DNA of 22,924 bases from an uncultured Acholeplasmatales bacterium (GTDB lineage Bacteria > Bacillota_I > Bacilli_A > ML615J-28 > CAG-698): contig CALEGD010000120.1 of the NCBI GenBank assembly GCA_937877075.1, positions 1 through 22,924 on the forward strand, read 5' to 3'. Positions within the stretch are counted from its first letter, which is position 1. The number at the start of each line of letters is the position of its first letter. The translations under genes were made by a program, and so were the position numbers. Under the pieces are notes generated by a model that was not told the DNA's origin, ran no database searches, and was given only the letters and a program-made list of their open reading frames with translations. Below are positions 17,283 through 22,924 of the stretch, piece after piece.

Positions 17283-17311
17283 AATCTATCTCCGTAAATT
17301 TTATTATAAGT

Positions 17312-17340
17312 ATTATATCATTATAAAAGTTTATTTGCAA
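17312..17340 (-). promoter_or_regulatory. promoter of the Tyr leader-transporter operon
   Basis: On the minus strand TTGCAA (17340-17335) and a perfect TATAAT (17317-17312) are exactly 17 bases apart. Transcription should begin near 17305, giving a short untranslated region before the leader peptide ribosome binding site. Confidence 0.85.
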
Positions 17341-17354
17341 CTACAAATTGCAAA
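17334..17354. promoter_or_regulatory. inverted repeat over the -35 of the Tyr leader promoter
   Basis: TTTGCAA (17334-17340) and TTGCAAA (17348-17354) form a perfect 7-bp inverted repeat with a 7-base spacer. One arm contains the -35 box, so a bound protein would compete with RNA polymerase. A second, attenuation-independent control is possible. Confidence 0.4.
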
Positions 17355-17368
17355 GTAAGCGTTTACTT
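17353..17368. promoter_or_regulatory. LacI/CcpA-type operator-like palindrome
   Basis: AAGTAAGCGTTTACTT is an imperfect palindrome with the GTAAGCGTTTAC core of CcpA (cre) sites; only the outermost pair of the cre consensus differs. It lies about 13 bases upstream of the -35 of the Tyr leader promoter and downstream of the AlkD-like gene. It could be a cre site or a site for another LacI-family protein. Confidence 0.45.
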
Positions 17369-17427
17369 CAGCAAAAAACATAATTCCCATGGCTTACAAT
17401 CAATTCATATCTTAAATCTCTTTATAT

Positions 17428-18084
17428 TTATAAATTAAAATTTTTTCTCTTTTCATCGTAATTTAACTTTTCTATTGAATAACGAAATGAAATTCTAGGC
17501 ATTTTATCTTCATATTTTTGTAAAAAGTTGATTGTATCTGATTTGAAATTTTTCGTCATCTCTTTTAATAACCAACCATATCCCTTAAGCACCAGGTAAT
17601 GTTCATCATTTAGAAGATTTTCGATTATCTTCCAAACTATATTATTGAATTGTCCTCTTCTTATGGAATAAATAAAAACAACGGCAGCTGAGCGTCTAAC
17701 AGCAAAATTATCACTTTTAGTCCAATTATAAACTTTTGTTGCAAGCTCTGGAAATTTATAAAGCAAATGACCAAAAGCATGACAACAAAAATCATCACAA
17801 TCATACCAATCTTTAATATAAGTATAAAGCCAATTTTCAAATAATTCATAGGTATTAAGATCGTAATGATTTTTTAAACGAAAAGCCCAATCATAGGCAA
17901 TTAACTGATACGACCAGATTTTTGTATCAAGTAAAATAGAACACAAAGCAAAAATATCTTCAGACGGTTTAATCATTATATTTTTATAATATCTTTTTGA
18001 AATCCCTCTTAAAGCCGGAGTATTTCTAAATCCTAATGTTTCAACTTCAAATTTTATTTTCTTTAGTATTACATTATCATTCAT
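17428..18084 (-). CDS. AlkD-like DNA alkylation repair protein (HEAT-like repeats)
   Basis: The product is 218 aa from ATG 18084; a GTG at 18093 in the same frame is an alternative, and neither has a strong ribosome binding site. The all-helical sequence carries the AlkD hallmarks: IKDWYDCDDFCCHAFG near 88-103, DNFAVRRSAAVVFIYSIRRG near 123-142, VLKGYGWLLKEMTK near 160-173, and MPRISFRYSIEKL near 190-202. AlkD proteins are glycosylases that remove N3- and N7-alkylated purines without base flipping; some relatives have lost activity or bind DNA only. It follows dtd by 19 bases and is probably co-transcribed. No clear terminator follows it. Confidence 0.82.
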   Translation of the reverse strand: MNDNVILKKIKFEVETLGFRNTPALRGISKRYYKNIMIKPSEDIFALCSILLDTKIWSYQLIAYDWAFRLKNHYDLNTYELFENWLYTYIKDWYDCDDFCCHAFGHLLYKFPELATKVYNWTKSDNFAVRRSAAVVFIYSIRRGQFNNIVWKIIENLLNDEHYLVLKGYGWLLKEMTKNFKSDTINFLQKYEDKMPRISFRYSIEKLNYDEKRKNFNL

Positions 18085-18103
18085 AGTTATCACACATCAT
18101 TTG

Positions 18104-18550
18104 CTATTTATTTTTAGAATCAATAATTATTGTTACCGGTCCATCATTTATAAGTTCTACTTTCATCGTGGCACCAAAGATACCGGTTTCAACTCGTACA
18201 TTTTCTTTTCTTAATTTTTCATTGAATTCTTCATATAAATTGTTTGCTAGTTCGGGTTGAGCGGCATCAGAAAATCCCGGTCGATTTCCCTTGTCGGTTT
18301 GTGCAAAAAGAGTAAATTGTGAGATACTTAAGATATCATAACCCTTTTGTAATAAAGAAATATTCATCTTTCCGTTTTCATCTTCAAAGATACGCATATT
18401 AACAATCTTCTTCACAAGATAATCAACATCATTAGTAGTATCATCATGGGTAACTCCTACTAAGAGTAATAAACCCTGACCAATTTTACCGATTAATTTC
18501 CCATCAACTTTTACGCATGCCGTACTTACTCTTTGAATAACTATTTTCAT
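18104..18550 (-). CDS. dtd: D-aminoacyl-tRNA deacylase
   Basis: The product is 148 aa, the normal length. MKIVIQRVSTACVKV opens the protein, SQFTLFA near 76-82 holds the catalytic SQ-F-T motif and NDGPVT near 135-140 is the cross-subunit Gly-Pro motif that gives chiral selectivity. The enzyme hydrolyses D-Tyr-tRNA and other D-aminoacyl-tRNAs as a cytoplasmic homodimer. AAGGAGC is 7 bases before the ATG. It has its own promoter and lies downstream of a terminator, so it is not co-transcribed with the lipoprotein gene. dtd commonly follows rel in Bacillota; here about 2.5 kb lies between them. Confidence 0.95.
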   Translation of the reverse strand: MKIVIQRVSTACVKVDGKLIGKIGQGLLLLVGVTHDDTTNDVDYLVKKIVNMRIFEDENGKMNISLLQKGYDILSISQFTLFAQTDKGNRPGFSDAAQPELANNLYEEFNEKLRKENVRVETGIFGATMKVELINDGPVTIIIDSKNK

Positions 18551-18585
18551 AAAAAAGCTCCTTGTACAATATTAGTATATGTTTT

Positions 18586-18613
18586 ATTATATCACGTTCA
18601 TTTAAATATTCAA
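18586..18613 (-). promoter_or_regulatory. promoter for dtd-alkD-like genes
   Basis: On the minus strand TTGAAT (18613-18608) and TATAAT (18591-18586) are 16 bases apart, about 36 bases before the dtd start. Confidence 0.65.
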
Positions 18614-18620
18614 ATCAGAT

Positions 18621-18654
18621 AAAAAACTATGGAGGTTATTTTCCATAGTTTTTT
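18621..18654 (-). terminator. Rho-independent terminator of the lipoprotein gene
   Basis: ACTATGGA (18626-18633) and TCCATAGT (18642-18649) form a perfect stem that extends through flanking A and T runs, with an 8-base loop. On the minus strand the T run follows the stem. It lies 50 bases after the lipoprotein stop codon. The stem could work in both directions. Confidence 0.88.
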
Positions 18655-18703
18655 GGTTTATTTAATAAATCAAAACGAGATAATATTTTGGGTTTTATAA
18701 ATA

Positions 18704-20524
18704 TTATTCATAGATAGAATTAATGGTAATATGTTTATAATAAATATTCGGCACGCAGGATGCAATATCTTGCCTGATTACTTTAGTAATTTCACCATCA
18801 TTCCGGAATATCAAGACTTCATTCTTGATTATTTGAGTCCAGTCATGACTATATATTTCTCCATACCTTTCCCAACCTTCGGGCGTTTCAATCTCATAAT
18901 ACACTACTGATAAATATTTTCCGTCAGGAATTAAGTTGAACTTATCATGAAACTCATCTAAAGTCATTGTCATTATATATCTTGAATTAAAAAACTCTGT
19001 ATAATCACTTTGAATTAATGGATATATTTTATCATTTGAAATATCCATTAAAGCAACAACTTTTCGGAAATTACCATTTTGAAAATGATTGAACTTTGGG
19101 TCATCAGCGTTATGACGGCTATGTAACATACTTATAGAAACATTATTATTTTCAATTTCTGTATGAACCTCATACAAAGCTTCATCCATTAAAACAATAT
19201 CACTAAAATCATAATCAGAAGCTTGAATTTTCTCCTCTATCGAGGGGATTTCTTTGATTTCTTCTAAAGACATAAAGTTTTCAGCTAAATATTGTTGAGA
19301 AAACCATTCTCTATAATCATTTCGAGTTGTTTGATACGGATCAAACTCTGGCCAAAATGTTTTAATTGCTTTAAAACGATAATCTTCACTTTTAACTAAA
19401 AAGTTTCTTAATAAATCATGGGCATCTTCATGGAAATTGGTAAGTAAAGTATCTAATTCATGTCCGTCGCTTTCTTCATTATGTAACATCGTATAATTAT
19501 AATCATCAAAACTTCCTGATGCACCCTCATATGTTTCACCATTTAAAATAAAGTTATTAATTTTTATTCTGTTAACAGTTATATTTGAATAAATGCCATC
19601 ATCGTATTTAAGATCGAAATATTTCGGATCATAATCGGTAATTTGAATCTTCAGTAAGTTTACATGTGCACCGATAGCTTCATTCTTTTTCGTTAATAAT
19701 CTATAGCCGTCTTTATACAAATAAATATCATTATCACTTCCAAATACAAAATAACCAGTCTCTTCATTCCCGTAGATTGTAAAATCTAAAGCTGAAGTAT
19801 ATTCATCATTACTCAAGCCCGAATTGCAATAACCATATACTATATCTTCACCATCAATATTATCATTAGAAATAACTAAATCAGTGAAGGAATTATTAAA
19901 TTTTTGTTGATAGACAAATATTTTTCCTTTTATATACTTATAATGAGTTTCGGAATGTAGAACCTCGTTACCACGAGAATCATGAATAATACTATGATAA
20001 AATATTATTTTATCATTACCGTCATCAACAACACTTATATAAAAGAAACGATATGAACCTAAATTGGCTCCTTCTTCATAATCCATATCCAGATAATTAG
20101 CATATGTAACTGAGTTATCGGTATATGATAATTTAGAGTACCTTGTGTTTATGGCATAAAAAAAATGATCAAATTCGACCCAGGTATTAGCTTCAGGGAT
20201 TTCAGGTAATTCACGATGTAACATATTCATACCATCTAAAGCCGCTGCTTCAGAAATCAATTGAATTTCTTCTAATTGAGGAACAATATCATCATAATCT
20301 TTCGGGATATTATTCAAATCCAAACTTTCTAAATTTAAGTTTTTTAAGTTCATAGTCTGAATAGAATCACTTTTTAGAATCGATGCAATATCCGGTACAA
20401 TGTCATAAGACATTAACTTATCACCTATTGCTTTAGTCTCCTCATCTACTTTAGGTTTTCCGCTCTTACATGCGACTAAAAAAATACAACAAAAACATAG
20501 AGTTAAAATAAATAATTTCTTCAT
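18704..20524 (-). CDS. large lipoprotein of unknown function
   Basis: The product is 606 aa from ATG 20524, preceded by GGGAG. The signal peptide MKKLFILTLCFCCIFLVAC ends in a lipobox with Cys19. I do not recognise the family. The mature protein is rich in Asp, Asn, Tyr and Ile, with many short predicted strands (for example YRFFYISVVDDGNDKIIFYHSI near 157-178, HYKYIKGKIFVYQQ near 193-206), and a helical acidic section near 370-460. No zinc-protease HExxH or other catalytic motif stands out; HEDAHDLLRNF near 364-374 is only loosely similar to one. It is monocistronic with its own promoter and terminator. It lies between rel and dtd, where no such gene is expected. A surface protein, perhaps one of a lineage-specific lipoprotein family. 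Confidence 0.75.
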   Translation of the reverse strand: MKKLFILTLCFCCIFLVACKSGKPKVDEETKAIGDKLMSYDIVPDIASILKSDSIQTMNLKNLNLESLDLNNIPKDYDDIVPQLEEIQLISEAAALDGMNMLHRELPEIPEANTWVEFDHFFYAINTRYSKLSYTDNSVTYANYLDMDYEEGANLGSYRFFYISVVDDGNDKIIFYHSIIHDSRGNEVLHSETHYKYIKGKIFVYQQKFNNSFTDLVISNDNIDGEDIVYGYCNSGLSNDEYTSALDFTIYGNEETGYFVFGSDNDIYLYKDGYRLLTKKNEAIGAHVNLLKIQITDYDPKYFDLKYDDGIYSNITVNRIKINNFILNGETYEGASGSFDDYNYTMLHNEESDGHELDTLLTNFHEDAHDLLRNFLVKSEDYRFKAIKTFWPEFDPYQTTRNDYREWFSQQYLAENFMSLEEIKEIPSIEEKIQASDYDFSDIVLMDEALYEVHTEIENNNVSISMLHSRHNADDPKFNHFQNGNFRKVVALMDISNDKIYPLIQSDYTEFFNSRYIMTMTLDEFHDKFNLIPDGKYLSVVYYEIETPEGWERYGEIYSHDWTQIIKNEVLIFRNDGEITKVIRQDIASCVPNIYYKHITINSIYE

Positions 20525-20602
20525 ACATTCTCCCTTTTTAAGTAAATGCTCTAGACTCTTTAAAAAATGCTAGATATATATTTAGTAGTATAAATCTTTT
20601 TT

Positions 20603-20611
20603 ATTATACCA
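20603..20611 (-). promoter_or_regulatory. extended -10 promoter for the lipoprotein gene
   Basis: On the minus strand TGGTATAAT is a perfect extended -10, about 80 bases before the lipoprotein start. No convincing -35 is seen, as often with extended -10 promoters. The stretch from here to the start has no other strong element. Confidence 0.6.
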
Positions 20612-20668
20612 CTAATTGGAAATACTTACTAGATATTTTTACTATTAACTAAATTCTTTAAAAAAATG

Positions 20669-20697
20669 AAAAAACTAGGGATTAAATTCCATAGTTT
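20669..20697 (-). terminator. terminator-like hairpin, near copy of the one at 18621-18654
   Basis: AAACTAGGGA (20672-20681) and TCCATAGTTT (20688-20697) pair with one mismatch, and on the minus strand a T run follows. It shares the stem TCCATAGTTT with the terminator after the lipoprotein gene. It lies downstream of decayed coding fragments and upstream of the lipoprotein promoter. Confidence 0.6.
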
Positions 20698-20725
20698 CAC
20701 TTTTTATCTTCAGACTATTGATTTA

Positions 20726-20958
20726 TCATATCTGTTTTTTATATTCCTTTACTAATTCCTCATATTCCTTAACATATTTTTCGGTTTTCTCTTTATCTTT
20801 TTCTTTATGTAATAGCGGTTTACGCTTGCCCACTATTAATACATTATTATTCCTCTATCCCAATTTGGTCCTAAATCTTACCCCTCAATATTCGGAAGAT
20901 TTGCTGCCAAATAGGCAAATTCTTTTAATTTACTTCCTTTCATTTCCTTAAAATCCAT
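20726..20958 (-). pseudogene. decayed coding fragments of unknown origin
   Basis: In the 531-base region between rel and the lipoprotein gene the minus strand has short protein-like pieces separated by stops and frame changes. MDFKEMKGSKLKEFAYLAAN followed by LPNIEG runs 20958-20878. DLGPNWDRGIIMY follows in the same frame. A charged helical piece (KEKTEKYVKEYEELVKEYKK) runs 20833-20726 in another frame. The last resembles the coiled end of small DNA-binding ORFs such as IS3-type OrfA, but that is a weak resemblance. I read it as the remains of a lost gene, possibly of a mobile element. Nothing else is evident between 20959 and 20993. Confidence 0.35.
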
Positions 20959-20993
20959 TATCTTAGATAAACCAACCCTTAAATGATCATATT

Positions 20994-21029
20994 AAAAAAG
21001 AAACCACCGTTTACGACCAAAGGTCTTCT
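20994..21029 (-). terminator. possible terminator after rel
   Basis: On the minus strand AGAAGACC (21029-21022) and GGTTTCT (21005-20999) can pair with one bulge, followed by six T. It lies 27 bases after the rel stop codon. The stem is imperfect. Confidence 0.45.
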
Positions 21030-21055
21030 GCTTCATTAAATCCGGGAGTTTCATT

Positions 21056-22924
21056 TTATCGTATTTTTCTTTCTACAGAATAAATATCACTGATTTTATG
21101 TAAATTTGTAATTGAATTTTTTAGGACATCTAAATTTCCGACTGTCATTTTAACTTTAGTTAAAAGATCACCATTTTTGTTTTTTCCGGATGATATGGAA
21201 GTAATAGTGACAGGAAAACTATTAAGTAAATTAATCATTTCCGCAACTATATTCTTTCTGTCAAAGGAAAGAATTGAAATATAGGTCTCATAAGGTTTCT
21301 TTGTACCTTCATCTTCCCAAAAGACATTGATAAATCTTTCTTCAGATGAACTATCAACATTATGACATTCCAGGCGATGAACAACAATTCCATGGCCTTT
21401 GGTTACATAACCAATTATATTATCGCCATAAACCGGATAACAACAATTGGCAAGCCTGATTTGGGCTTTATCTAAGCCTTCAACACTGACTCCCCATTCA
21501 TTAGTGATTTTCTTCTTCTTTTTAAATTCTTCTTCCGGGCTATATTGTTTTAGTAGTGTTTCTTCATCAGGCTTTTCTGATTTTCCAGTCAGTTTATTGG
21601 CAGCACCACGAGCTGACAAAGAACCTTTTCCAATTTCGAAATAAAAATCATCGATATTATTAATTCCATATTTTTCAAAAAGATTATGGATAATCTTATC
21701 ATCAAATTTGATTGAGCCAAAGCTTTCAACCCGACAAACGCGTTCAAATTCTTCTTTGCCTTTTTCAATCAACAGATCACGACGTTGTTTGTTTAAAACC
21801 GATATAATTTTATGTTTCGCATGATTTGTTTTTACAATCTTCAACCAAGCTTCATTGGGACCATTAAAATTCTTGTTTGTCTTTATTTCTACAACATCGC
21901 CGGTTTTAAGTTTATAAGTCAGCGGCACAATTTTACCGTTGACGATTGCTCCGACAGTTTTATTACCGACTTCGGTATGAATACGATAAGCAAAATCGAG
22001 TGGAGTTGAATCGGCAGGGAAGTCAAGAACATCACCTTTGGGAGTAAAGATATAAACATTGGCACTGAAGATATCGGCTCTGATACTATCAAAGGGGTCG
22101 GAATCTTCTGATTCATTCATTTCTACATAAGAAAGAAGTTCACGATACCAACGTAATTTCGAACCGATTTCTATTTGTTCCTTTTCCGGAGAATAAGTCT
22201 TGTCTTCTTTGTATGCCCAGTGAGCAGCAATTCCATATTCCGCAATCTCATCCATCTCATAGGTTCGAATCTGAATTTCATAAATCTTTCCATTAAGACC
22301 GACAATTGTCGTATGTAGGGATTGATAAAGATTTGGTTTTGGAATGGCGATATAATCCTTAAAACGTTTGGGAAGCGGTGTCCATTGACTATGAACAAGC
22401 CCCAATACATGGTAGCACTCTTCAACTGAGTTTACCAGAATCCTTAAGGCCATCAAGTCATAAACTTGATGAAATTCTAAATCTTTACTGCGCATCTTCT
22501 TACAGACACTATAGATATTCTTAATTCTTCCGGTGATTTCAAAATTCTCTATTTTATTTATATTTAATAGTTCTTCTAGCCTTAACTCCATTTGGTGAAT
22601 ATCTTCGTCACGAACAGCGGCAGTTTCCTCGATTTGCGATTTTATATGTTCATACTCATCCGGAGAAAGATATTTTAAACTTAAGTCCTCAAGTTCAGCT
22701 TTAATTCTATACATTCCGAGTCTATGACCAAGAGGAGCATATAATTCCATTGTTTCCTTGGCAATCTTTAATTGCTTTTCCGGAGTTTGAAATTCCAAAG
22801 TTCGCATATTGTGAACCCGATCAACCAATTTCACAAGAACAACCCGAATATCCTTTGCCATCGCCAGTAAGATCTTTTGATGGGTTCTTGCCAAAGCCTT
22901 TTCCTTCGTCAGGTATTTTAGTTG
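21056..22924 (-). CDS. rel: bifunctional (p)ppGpp synthetase/hydrolase Rel, 5' end beyond window
   Basis: The frame is open through the right edge (QLKYLTKEKA before LARTHQK), so the N-terminal part of the hydrolase domain is missing and about 622 codons are seen. Present in order: the C-terminal hydrolase helices (MAKDIRVVLVKLVDRVHNMRTL), the synthetase domain with RFKDYIAIPKPNLYQSLHTT and EIQIRTYEMDEIAEYG, the TGS domain (VYIFTPKGDVLDFPADSTPL), a helical section, the zinc-finger/RIS segment (LANCCYPVYGDN and VHRLECHN), and a C-terminal ACT domain (YISILSFDRKNIVAEMIN). The RFKD motif is the type found in bifunctional Rel/SpoT enzymes rather than synthetase-only RelA. It makes and degrades (p)ppGpp in response to uncharged tRNA on the ribosome. 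All visible domains look intact. Confidence 0.95.
   Translation of the reverse strand, partial: QLKYLTKEKALARTHQKILLAMAKDIRVVLVKLVDRVHNMRTLEFQTPEKQLKIAKETMELYAPLGHRLGMYRIKAELEDLSLKYLSPDEYEHIKSQIEETAAVRDEDIHQMELRLEELLNINKIENFEITGRIKNIYSVCKKMRSKDLEFHQVYDLMALRILVNSVEECYHVLGLVHSQWTPLPKRFKDYIAIPKPNLYQSLHTTIVGLNGKIYEIQIRTYEMDEIAEYGIAAHWAYKEDKTYSPEKEQIEIGSKLRWYRELLSYVEMNESEDSDPFDSIRADIFSANVYIFTPKGDVLDFPADSTPLDFAYRIHTEVGNKTVGAIVNGKIVPLTYKLKTGDVVEIKTNKNFNGPNEAWLKIVKTNHAKHKIISVLNKQRRDLLIEKGKEEFERVCRVESFGSIKFDDKIIHNLFEKYGINNIDDFYFEIGKGSLSARGAANKLTGKSEKPDEETLLKQYSPEEEFKKKKKITNEWGVSVEGLDKAQIRLANCCYPVYGDNIIGYVTKGHGIVVHRLECHNVDSSSEERFINVFWEDEGTKKPYETYISILSFDRKNIVAEMINLLNSFPVTITSISSGKNKNGDLLTKVKMTVGNLDVLKNSITNLHKISDIYSVERKIR

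Larger units (their letters stand above)
17058..17304 (-). promoter_or_regulatory. ribosome-mediated attenuator with alternative RNA hairpins
   Basis: Five segments of the leader RNA (minus strand) can pair in exclusive ways. Segment a, AGATGTCATGT (17225-17215), overlaps the last codons of the leader peptide. Segment b, ACATGATATCT (17148-17138), pairs with a over 11 bp with one G-U. Segment c, GTTATTAC (17154-17147), pairs with d, GTAATAAC (17121-17114). Segment d also pairs with an identical GTTATTAC (17086-17079) in the terminator 5' arm. Pairing a:b breaks c:d, frees d, and blocks the terminator. In addition CCAAGAA (17231-17225) can pair with TTCTTGG (17200-17194) and hide a when no ribosome is present. 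A further hairpin GGCT/AGCC with an inner CTTTC/GGAAG is at 17171-17195. The fold is read by eye; energies are not computed. Confidence 0.8.

Noticed and set aside
17100..17304. T-box riboswitch in the transporter leader
   Set aside because: The conserved T-box bulge (UGGNACCGCG) and its stem are absent; GGAAGGTAAGCC is only superficially similar. The Tyr-rich ORF explains the leader better.
17058..17304. Metabolite riboswitch (TPP, purine, lysine, SAM)
   Set aside because: None of the conserved cores I know of is present in the leader.
1..22924. CRISPR arrays, tRNA/rRNA genes, complete insertion sequences
   Set aside because: No regularly spaced repeats, no cloverleaf-like or rRNA sequence, and no intact transposase were found by eye.

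Overview
The window is AT-rich bacterial DNA with short intergenic gaps, many lipoprotein signal peptides (K-K start, lipobox ending in Cys) and strong AAGGAGG-type ribosome binding sites. TGA is used as a stop (for example at the end of nanE) and Trp is TGG, so the code is standard. This suggests a low-GC Bacillota or a standard-code relative of the Mollicutes (Acholeplasma/Izemoplasma/Erysipelotrichia-like), probably host-associated. The lineage is inference.

Region 1 (1-10770, minus strand) is a sialic acid and complex-glycan locus. Reading from a promoter with a perfect palindrome at 10809-10828, the order is: sialidase without a signal peptide, nanE, nanK (ROK kinase), nanA, a GH4 glycosidase, a 219-base gap, a carbohydrate-binding lipoprotein of an ABC importer, two CUT1 permeases, a GH43 lipoprotein, and a CBM9-like lipoprotein that runs off the left edge. 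The logic is capture and trimming at the surface, import of a glycan, then release and breakdown of sialic acid inside (Neu5Ac to ManNAc to ManNAc-6-P to GlcNAc-6-P). No ATPase for the importer is present.

Region 2 (10901-14180, plus strand) is divergent: a GH31 glycosidase broken by two frameshifts, then an AraC-type regulator. A bidirectional terminator at 14204-14246 separates it from the next block.

Region 3 (14360-17340, minus strand) is a TrpXYZ-like ABC transporter (substrate-binding lipoprotein, permease, ATPase) with a long leader. The leader is the most striking element in the window. It has a consensus promoter, a 23-codon leader peptide with five consecutive Tyr codons flanked by Phe, and RNA segments that can fold as anti-antiterminator, antiterminator or a Rho-independent terminator just before the first transporter gene. 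This is the architecture of ribosome-mediated attenuation. It predicts a tyrosine-responsive operon and hence a tyrosine or aromatic amino acid importer.

Region 4 (17428-22924, minus strand) holds an AlkD-like protein and dtd (D-aminoacyl-tRNA deacylase), a large unrecognised lipoprotein, a stretch with decayed coding fragments, and the C-terminal three quarters or so of a long Rel (p)ppGpp synthetase/hydrolase. rel and dtd are often adjacent in Bacillota; here the lipoprotein gene sits between them, flanked by two very similar terminators.
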